Positions 16,671-25,928 are shown, numbered from the stretch's first letter. The stretch is DNA of 64,000 nt from Algoriphagus pacificus (GCF_017254845.1 NZ_JAFKCU010000001.1:641048-705047), one strand, 5' to 3'. A program made the numbers and translations. Notes: generated from the sequence alone by a model not told the origin.

Positions 16671-17813
16671 ATGAAAAAACTATCTATTCTTCTACTCATT
16701 TCACTTGTGATTTCCTGTACCGAAAAAGAGAAATCTGAAGGTACTCTAGCGAAAAATATCCTCGAAAATCTGACATACACAGTGGATACTGTTGCAGTAG
16801 ATGTGGGTGAGGAAATCTTCAATCCTGGGATGTATTATAGGTATGCAAAAAACGAAAATGATCCCATGGTTTATTTTGCGATGGGCGAAAACCAAGAAAT
16901 CCATGAAATAAATCTGAACTCCCTTTCCTTAACAAAAAGAATATTTCTAGAAAAAGACGGTCCAAACAGGGCGCCTCGTTATATCCAAGATTTTGATTTG
17001 TTGCCAACTGGCGAATTTTTTTTGGCGGATTATGCAACACAAGGCATATACACTGCTGAAGGGGAAAAGACTTTTGGTTTTCAGATGGACCCTGATGAGT
17101 TTGAGGGTTTGGAAGATGATTTGACCAGTCTGTATTTCAACTTGGTCTTAAGTCCAGATAAGAAAAATGGGTTTTCTACTCCCACTAAAAAAATGGAATT
17201 CATTTCTCAAATAGCCATGGTGGATTTGGAAGCCAAAACTGGAAAATTGATTGATTTACCGGCCTTAGAGCTAACAAGAAATTTTAGAACCACCTATTCT
17301 TTCGAAAATGGAAGTACTACTTACGGAGATTTTATAAACCTAAAAAAAATCAGAAATCAATTATTCATTTCCTCTGGAAGTACCTCAGACATCTATATCT
17401 ACGACTTTGCTACAGATAGCCTGACTCTTAAAAGTTTTGACCATCAACTGGTCCCCTCCAAAAAATCAGGAGAATTTCCTCCTCGGGCAGATTCCCAAGA
17501 GCGTGTCGAAGAAATAGGTGATGAAATTCGGAAGCAAGTGTCTTTTAACCAGTTTTATTGGGATGAAAGCCGTGAAATGTACTTTCGCTTTGCCACCAAA
17601 TCCAATGGTAAAACAGAAACAGGAGAAACAAAAAAACAGGATATCTATCTTTTTGCCTATGATCAAGACCTTAATTTAATTGGCGAAACTACTTTGGATT
17701 TAAGATATCCTCCCTTTAGAGCATTCTTTTATGAGGGAAAGCTTTACTCCTACATGCCAGTTGAGGAAAATCCAGGATTTGTGATTTTTGATTTAAAATT
17801 CACTGCTAATTAG
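16671..17813 (+). CDS. Array lipoprotein 8 (DUF4221-like, subtype B)
   Basis: 380 residues from MKKLSILLLISLVISC (Cys16). It carries the B-type set: DVGEEIFNPGM, GSTSDIYIYDF, HQLVPSKKSGEF with DSQER, and FNQFYWDESREMYFRFA. EKDGPNRAP replaces the EGPNGIG motif. The C-terminus is unlike the shared tail (FYEGKLYSYMPVEENPGFVI) and runs four residues further (FTAN). It closes the first complete triplet. Three bases separate it from copy 9. Confidence 0.84.
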   Translation: MKKLSILLLISLVISCTEKEKSEGTLAKNILENLTYTVDTVAVDVGEEIFNPGMYYRYAKNENDPMVYFAMGENQEIHEINLNSLSLTKRIFLEKDGPNRAPRYIQDFDLLPTGEFFLADYATQGIYTAEGEKTFGFQMDPDEFEGLEDDLTSLYFNLVLSPDKKNGFSTPTKKMEFISQIAMVDLEAKTGKLIDLPALELTRNFRTTYSFENGSTTYGDFINLKKIRNQLFISSGSTSDIYIYDFATDSLTLKSFDHQLVPSKKSGEFPPRADSQERVEEIGDEIRKQVSFNQFYWDESREMYFRFATKSNGKTETGETKKQDIYLFAYDQDLNLIGETTLDLRYPPFRAFFYEGKLYSYMPVEENPGFVIFDLKFTAN

Positions 17814-17816
17814 CCT

Positions 17817-18965
17817 ATGAAAAAACTTGTTCCCTTATCCCTATTAATTTTAATATTTTCTTGTTCTGAAAAAGAGGGATCCGAAAGCTCAGAATCTAAT
17901 AATATCTTAGAAAATATCACTTTTACCGTCGATACAGTGGTAGTGGATCCCGGAGATGAAATCATTGATTTATCCAATCATCTTCGATTGGCTGATTTCA
18001 GTGAAGACCGAAAAAAGCTCTTTTTGTTTACTGAAAGTGACAACCAACTTTCGGTCATTAATCTCGATCAACTGAATCTGGAAAAAAAGATTCCTTACGA
18101 AAAGGAAGGCCCAAATGGCGTGGGCAGTTTCCTTTGGAGGTTGGATCTCCTTTCTGGTGAAAAGTTCTATTTAATGAGTTTCAATACTGCTTCGATTTTT
18201 GATTTCCAAGGGATCAAACATGAGACTATCAATCTAGAAGAAGAGAACATCAGCGGAATCGAAGATAAGACCCTTCAAAACAATCGGCTGAAAGTAACTG
18301 GAGATCTGAAATGGTACTACACGGTACCTGGTTCTGATTTTGATAAAGAAGACCAGCCAGTGGAATTGGCAGTAATCGACCGAGAAAGCAAAGAGGGCAA
18401 GCTTTTTCCCATGCCAGCTCTGGACAAAACACAAGCTTATAAAGTAATGCTTACTGATGGCCCCATGATGCAAGTCTATGCCGAGGAATTTTTCCTTTCA
18501 GAGCATTCCGGAAAATTCTTTATCTCTTCTTCAGTCACAAGCGATATCTACCAAATTGACCTAATAACTGACTCATTAGTACTTCATTCTTATGATCTGA
18601 AGTATACTCCAAAGGAGAAAACGGATCAGCCAGCTAGGAATGAATTTACAGAAAGGGAAGCTTGGCGAGATGAAATCACAAAAATACATTCTCAAATTAC
18701 CTATGGAGATTTGCTTTGGGATGAGAGCCGAAAGATTTTTTTCAGGTTTGCCCATATCCTTATCCCAAGTCTATCTGAGGATATTCCTTCCAAAAGGGAC
18801 GTCTTCCTACTTGCATTTGACGAAAACTTAGACCTTATCGGAGAAACAGAACTAGAAGAGCTAGATGATTTCCCCGAATTCCCATTCTTCAAAGACGGCA
18901 AGCTCTGGTCTTTTGTCAATGTAGAGGACGATCTGGGTTTTGCGGTATTCACTTTTGATTTTTAA
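17817..18965 (+). CDS. Array lipoprotein 9 (DUF4221-like, subtype A)
   Basis: 382 residues with Cys16 in LIFSC. NILENITFTVDTVVVDPGDE is at about 28-47, EGPNGVGSF near 100, and LLWDESRKIFFRFA in the C-terminal third, between the FRFG of A and the RFA of B. The middle region (FISSSVTSDIYQID) also has some B character. The strand order and tail place it as the A member of the second full triplet. The shared tail reads SFVN for SYVN and EDDLGFAV as in copy 7, which hints at sequence exchange between neighbours. Confidence 0.83.
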   Translation: MKKLVPLSLLILIFSCSEKEGSESSESNNILENITFTVDTVVVDPGDEIIDLSNHLRLADFSEDRKKLFLFTESDNQLSVINLDQLNLEKKIPYEKEGPNGVGSFLWRLDLLSGEKFYLMSFNTASIFDFQGIKHETINLEEENISGIEDKTLQNNRLKVTGDLKWYYTVPGSDFDKEDQPVELAVIDRESKEGKLFPMPALDKTQAYKVMLTDGPMMQVYAEEFFLSEHSGKFFISSSVTSDIYQIDLITDSLVLHSYDLKYTPKEKTDQPARNEFTEREAWRDEITKIHSQITYGDLLWDESRKIFFRFAHILIPSLSEDIPSKRDVFLLAFDENLDLIGETELEELDDFPEFPFFKDGKLWSFVNVEDDLGFAVFTFDF

Positions 18966-18971
18966 ATGTGT

Positions 18972-20108
18972 ATGAGAAAAGTACTCACTATTTGCATTCT
19001 AGGACTTCTCTCAGCCTGCACAGGCAAAGAATCCGAAAATTCAGAACCGAAAAACATCTTGGAAAACCTAAGCTATTCTGTAGATACTGTGGTGGTAGAT
19101 TCTAAAGGAGAAATTATCAACCTAAAATATGGGATGAACTGGTTTGATCTATCGCCAGATTCTAGATCACTCTTCATTTATGATTATAATCAAACACTTT
19201 TTCAAGAAATTGATCTGGATAAGATGGTGCTAAGTAACACTTATCAATTTGAAAAGGAAGGTCCCAATGGCCTAGGAAGAAGTTCTAATTTCCAGGTTTT
19301 GCCAGATGGCACACTGATGATTCCAACTTTTCCAAATTCAGGAATTTACAATCTACAAGGGGAAATACTTTCAAGGATAAATTTAAATCCCGAGGATATA
19401 AAGGGAGTAGATGCTCCCAATCCTTTTGCTTTGATCTATGAGATCCTATTTGATCCCAAAACTGAAATCCTTTATTCCTTGCCCGGTGACTTCATCAATG
19501 GCGTAAGAGATCTTGCAGTGATCGACTCAAAAACCCAAAAAGGGAGAATTGTCAAACTCCCCAAGATGGAAAAGGCGGAAAATTTTAAAATTTTCTGGAA
19601 TTCAGATACCGGTGGATCAATTCAGACTGAGAACTATACTTTAGAGCAGATTGATGACAAATTATTAATCACTTGTACAGTAGGAAGTGGAATTTATGTC
19701 TTTGATACCAAGACTGATAGTTTAAGTTATGTGGATTTCCCTCATCAACTAATCCCCCGTGAGAAAACAGGAGAAATACAAAATGAAGTAAGTACTGAGG
19801 AAGATTTTTTCCAAGAGCTTCGAAAGGTACTATCGCAGGTTTCATTCCAAGAATTGATCTGGGATGAGCACTCCTCCAGATTCTATCGGCTTGCCATCAA
19901 ATCTTTTGTTGCTGAAAAGAAAGGTGACCCAACAACTTATGAAACTTATCTATTGGCATACGATAAGGATCTAAAGCTTCTTGGAGAATCTAAAATAGAA
20001 GGCCTTGATCAACGGCTTTCTAATTATTTCTGGAAAGACGGCAAGCTCTGGTCCTATGTCAATGTAGAAGATGAGCTAGGATTCGCAGTATTCACATTTA
20101 ATTTTTAA
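18972..20108 (+). CDS. Array lipoprotein 10 (DUF4221-like, subtype C)
   Basis: The start is taken at MRKVLTICILGLLSAC (Cys16). Another ATG two codons earlier sits directly on the stop of copy 9 and cannot be excluded. It is the nearest relative of copy 3: IYNLQGEIL, FDPKTEILYSLPGDF, KLPKMEKAENFKIF, LITCTVGSGIYVF and FYRLAIK all align. EGPNGLGR is present. The shared tail is kept except that FF becomes FW. Thirteen bases separate it from copy 11. Confidence 0.85.
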   Translation: MRKVLTICILGLLSACTGKESENSEPKNILENLSYSVDTVVVDSKGEIINLKYGMNWFDLSPDSRSLFIYDYNQTLFQEIDLDKMVLSNTYQFEKEGPNGLGRSSNFQVLPDGTLMIPTFPNSGIYNLQGEILSRINLNPEDIKGVDAPNPFALIYEILFDPKTEILYSLPGDFINGVRDLAVIDSKTQKGRIVKLPKMEKAENFKIFWNSDTGGSIQTENYTLEQIDDKLLITCTVGSGIYVFDTKTDSLSYVDFPHQLIPREKTGEIQNEVSTEEDFFQELRKVLSQVSFQELIWDEHSSRFYRLAIKSFVAEKKGDPTTYETYLLAYDKDLKLLGESKIEGLDQRLSNYFWKDGKLWSYVNVEDELGFAVFTFNF

Positions 20109-20121
20109 CCAAGTCCAACTT

Positions 20122-21252
20122 ATGAACAAATCAATTTTACTCCTTTTAGCAGTGACCCTTTTTTTGGCATGTGAGGAAAAGGAGAGCCAATCAACCTCCA
20201 ACCTTTTAGAAAATATAACCTTTACCGCTGACACAGTTTCGATAGATGTCGGAGATGAGCTTTTTAACCCTGGCTCCTATCAACATATGGATATTACTCC
20301 CGATCAGTCCAAAGGCTATTTCCTATACATGGAAATTGAAGTCCACGAAATTGACTTGGATAACATGAAGCTATTGAATCGTTTTGTCTACCAGGAAGAT
20401 GGTCCTGATGCTATTCCGAAATACCCGAACACATTTCAGGCTTTACCAAATGGAGAAGTGTTTTTGGGAGGTTTTGCTCAACAGGCTGTTTTCACCGTCT
20501 CTGGCAAAAACATTGCATCTTATAAGACCACTCCTGAAAACCTTGATGGAATCCCCAATGATGCTCCCTATTCCTTATCCAATAATATCCTGATCAGTCC
20601 AGATAAATTAACCATAGTCAGTCTTGCCGGACGTTTTGGTGAGCCATTGGAAGGGATGGCCGTGATCAATACTGCTAAAATGGAAGCCAAAATCCTCCCT
20701 TTGCCAGCACTGGACCTTACTACCAATTACCAACTGGTCTTACGGGAAGGGAATGGTGCTACTGCAGTTGGAGACTTTCAGAGAACCCAGTTTTTAAATA
20801 ATCAATTTATTGTCTACAGCGCATCTACATCCGATATCTACTCTTATGAATGGAAAACTGATTCTTTACAACTAATCAGCTTCCCGCACCAACTCGTACC
20901 ACTAAAAAAGACTGGTGAAATCTCAAACTCTGTCGATTCCAGAGAAAAACTGATAGCCGAAAGAAGGAATCTTGAAAAGCAGATCAACTTTGGTCAATTT
21001 TTTTATGATCCTGAAAAAGAAACCTATTTCAGATTCGCTAATATGAATGCTGAATATGACGATACTGGCCGTAATAAAGGATCAGATGTATACCTCTTTT
21101 CCTATGATAAAAGCTTCAATTTGACCGGTGAAAAATTATTGGAGGAGTTGGACTATCAGCCAAATCCACGATTTATGAAAGATGGAAAGTTTTATGTCTA
21201 CACTGTTCAAGGGGAAAATCCTGCATTTGTCAGATATTCAATCACTTATTAA
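20122..21252 (+). CDS. Array lipoprotein 11 (DUF4221-like, subtype B)
   Basis: 376 residues with Cys17 (LFLAC). B-type features are DVGDELFNPGS, ASTSDIYSYEW, HQLVPLKKTGEISN, DSREK, and FGQFFYDPEKETYFRFA. EDGPDAIPK replaces EGPNGIG, as in copy 8. The C-terminus (MKDGKFYVYTVQGENPAFVR) lacks the shared tail. It is the last gene of the A/B/C part. The 52-base AT-rich gap after it is the longest in the array and could hold a promoter for copies 12-16, though I find no good match to the consensus. Confidence 0.84.
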   Translation: MNKSILLLLAVTLFLACEEKESQSTSNLLENITFTADTVSIDVGDELFNPGSYQHMDITPDQSKGYFLYMEIEVHEIDLDNMKLLNRFVYQEDGPDAIPKYPNTFQALPNGEVFLGGFAQQAVFTVSGKNIASYKTTPENLDGIPNDAPYSLSNNILISPDKLTIVSLAGRFGEPLEGMAVINTAKMEAKILPLPALDLTTNYQLVLREGNGATAVGDFQRTQFLNNQFIVYSASTSDIYSYEWKTDSLQLISFPHQLVPLKKTGEISNSVDSREKLIAERRNLEKQINFGQFFYDPEKETYFRFANMNAEYDDTGRNKGSDVYLFSYDKSFNLTGEKLLEELDYQPNPRFMKDGKFYVYTVQGENPAFVRYSITY

Positions 21253-21304
21253 TTGTTGTTAAAATCATAGTTTAAACTAAAGATTTTCATATTTTTAATA
21301 GACT

Positions 21305-22465
21305 ATGAAACATCTTTTTTTAATCCTCGCTCTTTGTTCTTTTTTAATTTCCTGCTCTGAAAAGGACAAAACCAATAACTCATCATCTACCAAAGCAAGC
21401 ATTTCCTATGAGCTAGATACTGTCATGGTCGATGCTGGAGATGAGTTTATCCATGTCACCTGGCAAATGATGACTTCAGACCTCTCAAAGGATGAAAAGT
21501 ATTTATACAATTTCAAAACAGGTGCAGATAAGCCTGGTCTGGAAATCATTGACCTGGAAAACTTGAAATTGGAACGGGTAATCCCAATGAGCTTGGATGG
21601 GCCAAACAGCATCAGGCATCCTTATATTTCTGATGTCTATTCATTATCAGACGGGACATTTTATTTATCTGATAGCTATGATGTCTATCGATTTGACATG
21701 GAAGGGAACAAGCTTTCCACACTAACTTTTCGCAATCATGATTTTAAAGGAGACAAACTTCCAGAAGGGACCAGAATAGATCTGAACCAAACACTTTCAG
21801 AGGATCAAAAATCCATTCTCACCTTATATTCGGTCGAAAGATTAGTAGATCCTCCCTTAGGCTTTGCCGTGTTTGATTTAGAAAATGAATCATTCTACTA
21901 CAAACCCCTGGCTATTTTTAAGGAACTGGAAAAATACCGAATCAATCTTTATTTTAATGATAATCCTGCAGGAGCAATGTTTTCTTCCTTTCACCTGCTT
22001 GCCAAAAATGACAGCTTAATCTTTTCAAACGGAGGCGTCAACCAATTGTATTTTTATGATCTGGAGACAGATTCTTTAAGCTTCAAAAGCTACAATAGTG
22101 AATACACAACCTATGAGATAACAACAAGCTATCCCAAAAGAGTGGATAGTGAAGAGGAATATCGAGATCTGATCAAAGAGACTGATAAGGAGGTCCGCTA
22201 TGGACCTTTGTTTTATGACAGTCAAAATGAAGTTTACTGGAGGTTTACCAGTGAATTTGATCGGATGAATGGAGAAACAGCCATCTTCGATAATGTGTTA
22301 ACTGCCTTTAATCCACAATTTGAACAGTTGGGAGAAATACTGTTACAGGATGATTTCGTTTTACCATATAAAATCTTCATTAAAGACGGATTGATCTATA
22401 CTTTTCTCAATATCGATGATGAAGTAGCATTTGTACGTCTCAAACCAACCTTAACTTATGAATAA
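21305..22465 (+). CDS. Array lipoprotein 12 (DUF4221-like, subtype D)
   Basis: First of five D-type copies. It has 386 residues, with Cys17 in FLISC followed by SEKDKTNNSSS. Subtype D lacks the NILEN element and starts the domain with SYELDTVMVDAGDEF. LDGPNSIRH stands in for EGPNGIG. The C-terminal third has VYWRFTSEFDRMNGE and the ending is AFVRLKPTLTYE. The stop codon lies inside the start region of copy 13 through an 8-base overlap (ATGAATAA). Confidence 0.84.
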   Translation: MKHLFLILALCSFLISCSEKDKTNNSSSTKASISYELDTVMVDAGDEFIHVTWQMMTSDLSKDEKYLYNFKTGADKPGLEIIDLENLKLERVIPMSLDGPNSIRHPYISDVYSLSDGTFYLSDSYDVYRFDMEGNKLSTLTFRNHDFKGDKLPEGTRIDLNQTLSEDQKSILTLYSVERLVDPPLGFAVFDLENESFYYKPLAIFKELEKYRINLYFNDNPAGAMFSSFHLLAKNDSLIFSNGGVNQLYFYDLETDSLSFKSYNSEYTTYEITTSYPKRVDSEEEYRDLIKETDKEVRYGPLFYDSQNEVYWRFTSEFDRMNGETAIFDNVLTAFNPQFEQLGEILLQDDFVLPYKIFIKDGLIYTFLNIDDEVAFVRLKPTLTYE

Positions 22466-23606
22466 GTTCCTTTTGGTCTTAGCCGCATTTACATTTTTTA
22501 GTTGCTCCTCCTCAGACAAAGCAGATGAAAAATCAGATCTTGGAATGGCCTTTTCTTATGAAATGGATACTGTGCTAGTGGATTCAGGCGATCATTTCTT
22601 TTTCTTAAACTGGAGTCTAAGGATTTCAGATTTGACCCAAGACGGGAAGCTACTTTATAACTTAAATCCAGAATCGCTTCTCCTGGAAGTTATAGATATG
22701 GATGGATTGAAATTGAAAGAAACCATTCAGTTGGAAAAGGAAGGCCCCAATGGAATTGGGGGTGGTTATTTTTCCCAACTTCAGATTATAGAAAATGGGA
22801 ACTTGATGCTCTTTGGCTTCAATAAAATTGTAGAAATAAGCCCTAAAGGCGAATTGATAAAAAAATACGAATTCGATAAGACCTTATTGAGCGGGTATGA
22901 ATTTGGTGAAACTGAAATAATAGACCACTTAGGCATATTCTCCACTGATGGAAAAACCTATGTTGGTAAATTGGAAGATGAAGATTTCAGAAAACCTGCC
23001 AAAGGACTGACAGTGATTGATTTGGAAACTAAAGTAATGAAATTCGTCCCTACTGATGCCATTTCAAAGCTAAATGAATTTCAAATCATGATGGAAGTAA
23101 ACGGTAATGCGATGATGTCTCAAGATGAATTCTCTTATTTAAAATATATCAATGGGCAGTTTGTTTTAAGCAATACTGCTATGAATGAGGTCTATATCTA
23201 TGACATTGATAAGGATAGTTTGCTTCATAAGACTTTTGAAGCTAGTCTGACAGGAAATGGGCGAATCAAAAACTTTCCCACAAAAGTGGAAACAAGAGAA
23301 GCTTTTAATGAAGCTTGGAAAGAAAAAAGGAAGCAGGTATCATTTGGGCCTATGATTCCTCAAAAGGAAGAAAATCTTATTTGGAGGATCAGTACTGAAA
23401 TGGACCGTATGATCGGAGATTCAATTGTAAACAAAAATGTAGTGACTTTTTTCGATCCTGATTTTAAGATGCTGAAGGAGCAGAAATTAGAAAACTTTAC
23501 CCATTCATACTGCCTTTTTTTCAAAGATGGTATGCTTTATAATTTTTTAAATCTCGATGATGAACTCGCTTTTGTAAGACTCAAACCAACAATTACTTAT
23601 GAATAA
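22458..23606 (+). CDS. Array lipoprotein 13 (DUF4221-like, subtype D)
   Basis: 382 residues with Cys16 (TFFSC). SYEMDTVLVDSGDHFFF is near the start and EKEGPNGIGGG near 95. LIWRISTEMDRMIGDSIVNK corresponds to WRF..DRM in copy 12, and the ending AFVRLKPTITYE is typical of D. It is most similar to copy 14 (GDHFFF, EGPNGIGGG, EMDR). It begins before the stop of copy 12 and ends in the same 8-base overlap with copy 14, which suggests translation by stop-start coupling. Confidence 0.84.
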   Translation: MNKFLLVLAAFTFFSCSSSDKADEKSDLGMAFSYEMDTVLVDSGDHFFFLNWSLRISDLTQDGKLLYNLNPESLLLEVIDMDGLKLKETIQLEKEGPNGIGGGYFSQLQIIENGNLMLFGFNKIVEISPKGELIKKYEFDKTLLSGYEFGETEIIDHLGIFSTDGKTYVGKLEDEDFRKPAKGLTVIDLETKVMKFVPTDAISKLNEFQIMMEVNGNAMMSQDEFSYLKYINGQFVLSNTAMNEVYIYDIDKDSLLHKTFEASLTGNGRIKNFPTKVETREAFNEAWKEKRKQVSFGPMIPQKEENLIWRISTEMDRMIGDSIVNKNVVTFFDPDFKMLKEQKLENFTHSYCLFFKDGMLYNFLNLDDELAFVRLKPTITYE

Positions 23607-24750
23607 GAATCTAATATTTCCACTTTTTGCACTTGTGCTACTCAGTTGTTCTTCTAGAAATAGTTCAGAGGAAAATTATTCTAGTGAAAAGGACCTCTCC
23701 TATGAAATCGACACCGTGATGGTAGATCCTGGAGACCATTTCTTTTTTGTAAAATTTGGCCTAAGTATGTCGGATGTAGATGAGGCTCGGAAGCTATTTT
23801 ACAACTTTAATAGCGAGGAGATGACCATGGAAATCATCGACTTGGAAAACCTAAACTTGAAAGAGTTGAGGCAATATGAAAAAGAGGGCCCTAACGGTAT
23901 TGGAGGGGGTTTTATCATGAGGATAAAAGTACTCCCTGATGAAAGTGTCCTTTTTTATGATTTTGCAGGGATTCATCATGTCGCTCCTAATGGAGAAAAA
24001 ATAGAGACTTACAAAATCGAAGAAATGGAATGGGAAGGAGATGAGCTTTCCGAAAAACAGGTTATAAATATTTCAAGTCTGGACACCAAGGACGGTAATT
24101 ATTTTTATGGACAATATGGCACCCAAGGTATCGATAGCAAAACAGATGGTCTCGTTGAGGTCGATCTAGCAGAAAAATCTTTGAGGCTTTTCCCCTCAGA
24201 TTTTCTGGCTTTCAGTACTGATTATGATATCAGTTTTGACATGGGCGGAGGAAGAAGAGTTAAACTCCCCGAGCAGAATCTGGTAAGACTTGTAAAAGAT
24301 GAAGTAGTCATCATCACTTCTGCAAAAAACCAGCTCTGGCGATGGGATTTGGAAGGTGATAGCTTGATTAATCATTCGTACCAAAGCCAATTTACCTCAA
24401 ACAGTAAGAAGGGAAATTTCCCCGCATCAGTAGGCGAAAATGATGAATTCAGAGCTGCGATGAAAGAAAAGAGTAAAGAGGTAAATTTTGGATCTCTGAT
24501 TGAAGACTCAAAACATAATATTCTCTGGCGATACCATAAAGAAATGGACCGCTTAACTGCCGGCGATTCAATAATTTTCAAGAATGTTATAACCGCCTTC
24601 GATACTGATTTTGAGCAACTGGCAGAAAGTAGAATGCCGGATAATTTCACTATATCCAATCCCGTTTTTTCTCTGGATGGAATGCTTTGGCAGTATTTGA
24701 ATATTGATGATGAAGTTGCATTTGTACGGGTGAAACCAACCATCGAGTAA
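23599..24750 (+). CDS. Array lipoprotein 14 (DUF4221-like, subtype D)
   Basis: 383 residues, Cys17 in VLLSC. SYEIDTVMVDPGDHFFF, EKEGPNGIGGG and ILWRYHKEMDRLTAGD are present, and it ends VRVKPTIE. Its junction to copy 15 is a TAATG one-base overlap rather than the ATGAATAA form used at the other D junctions, because the TY residues before the terminal Glu are missing. Confidence 0.84.
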   Translation: MNKNLIFPLFALVLLSCSSRNSSEENYSSEKDLSYEIDTVMVDPGDHFFFVKFGLSMSDVDEARKLFYNFNSEEMTMEIIDLENLNLKELRQYEKEGPNGIGGGFIMRIKVLPDESVLFYDFAGIHHVAPNGEKIETYKIEEMEWEGDELSEKQVINISSLDTKDGNYFYGQYGTQGIDSKTDGLVEVDLAEKSLRLFPSDFLAFSTDYDISFDMGGGRRVKLPEQNLVRLVKDEVVIITSAKNQLWRWDLEGDSLINHSYQSQFTSNSKKGNFPASVGENDEFRAAMKEKSKEVNFGSLIEDSKHNILWRYHKEMDRLTAGDSIIFKNVITAFDTDFEQLAESRMPDNFTISNPVFSLDGMLWQYLNIDDEVAFVRVKPTIE

Positions 24751-25928
24751 TGAGCCGACTACCTTTTCTTTTTTTCCTATCCCTGATCATCAGTTGCTCA
24801 CCAAAAAAGGAAAAGGTAGAAGTAGTGCCCAAAACATTTACCAATCATACATTCGAATACACTCTGGACACAGTTTTTATCGATTCGGGAGACTCCATGC
24901 CCTACCTCGATATGAATTTGGTTTCTTCGGATTATGTGTCCTCAGAAGGATTGCTATATAATTTGGATCCTGGAACAGGCCGGGTAGATGTCTATGACAT
25001 TGATGCCCAAAAGCTGAAAAAACACATTCAGTTTGAGGTGCGTGGCCCAAATGGAATCAGGAAGTATTTCCCAACCGGGATCAAAAAAACCAATAATGGT
25101 GACTTGATAATCAGAGATTATTTCGAAGTGCTCAGAATGGGAGAGGACACCAAATTGAAAGATTCCTATCAACTTCTAAATCATAAACTTGATGGAGATA
25201 ATCTCGGTGAAAGCCAAGAGATCAATGGCATGGGTGAAATCTCGAACGATGGATCCTATTTCGCCAGTTATTATGGTTACTACCCATCCAATGGACGTAT
25301 TCTCGGTTTGGCAAAAGTAGATTTAACATCCAAATCCCTGAAATTGATCCCAGTGAGTTTTAGAGATCAATCGGAAAGGTTTTTGATCCGCTGGGAATAT
25401 CGAGAGGGGAAAACGATGGTAGTTCCAGAATACAAATTTCTAACACTCGATGGTCCCAACCTTATCGCCTCCAATTCCTACAAAAATGAACTCTGGTACT
25501 ATGATGCTGCAAAAGATTCCCTTTATCACAGAATTTATCAAAGCAGTCTGATCTCCAATGTCAAAAAAGGCAACTTTGGGAAGAGGGTTGGATCAATGCA
25601 GGATTTAAATAGTGCCAAAAAAAGGAAATTTCAAGAAGTCGTCTTTAGCCCCATCATCAAGGACCCAAAAAATAAACGTTTCTATCGCTATAGTAGAGAA
25701 GTCCAGCAAGAGCCTGAGCAAGGAGGCAGATATTTTAGATTTGTTTTGTCAGTATTTGATGCAAACCTTAGGATCATCCATGAAGAAAAACTAGATCTAT
25801 CAGCTTTTATACCTGGAGAATATTCCGTCAATAAGACCTTCGTCCACAAAGGTATGCTGTATACATTTTTGAATTTAAGAAATCAGATCGCCTTTGTCCG
25901 GCTTAAACCAAGTGTTACTTATGAGTAA
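24750..25928 (+). CDS. Array lipoprotein 15 (DUF4221-like, subtype D)
   Basis: At 392 residues it is the longest copy. The start MSRLPFLFFLSLIISC gives Cys16, followed by a lysine-rich linker (SPKKEKVEVV) unlike the acidic linkers of most other copies. EYTLDTVFIDSGDSMPYLDM opens the domain. VRGPNGIRK replaces EGPNGIG. RFYRYSREVQQEPEQGG is its version of the WR motif. The ending AFVRLKPSVTYE keeps the D tail and overlaps copy 16 by 8 bases. Confidence 0.83.
   Translation: MSRLPFLFFLSLIISCSPKKEKVEVVPKTFTNHTFEYTLDTVFIDSGDSMPYLDMNLVSSDYVSSEGLLYNLDPGTGRVDVYDIDAQKLKKHIQFEVRGPNGIRKYFPTGIKKTNNGDLIIRDYFEVLRMGEDTKLKDSYQLLNHKLDGDNLGESQEINGMGEISNDGSYFASYYGYYPSNGRILGLAKVDLTSKSLKLIPVSFRDQSERFLIRWEYREGKTMVVPEYKFLTLDGPNLIASNSYKNELWYYDAAKDSLYHRIYQSSLISNVKKGNFGKRVGSMQDLNSAKKRKFQEVVFSPIIKDPKNKRFYRYSREVQQEPEQGGRYFRFVLSVFDANLRIIHEEKLDLSAFIPGEYSVNKTFVHKGMLYTFLNLRNQIAFVRLKPSVTYE

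Larger units (their letters stand above)
14357..17813 (+). repeat. A-C-B three-gene unit, first complete copy (genes 6-8)
   Basis: Genes 6, 7 and 8 belong to subtypes A, C and B. The next three genes repeat this order at nearly the same spacing (start-to-start offsets 3460, 3453 and 3451 bases). Subtype assignment is by eye from protein motifs. Confidence 0.55.
17817..21252 (+). repeat. A-C-B three-gene unit, second complete copy (genes 9-11)
   Basis: Genes 9, 10 and 11 repeat the A, C, B order of genes 6-8. Sequence divergence between the units is large, so any duplication is old. Confidence 0.55.

Noticed and set aside
24372-24743. 123-codon minus-strand open frame inside array copy 14
   Set aside because: It lies fully antisense to a well-supported lipoprotein gene and its protein (serine-rich, MVGFTRTNATSSSIF) shows no motif. 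Similar shadows occur in other copies.
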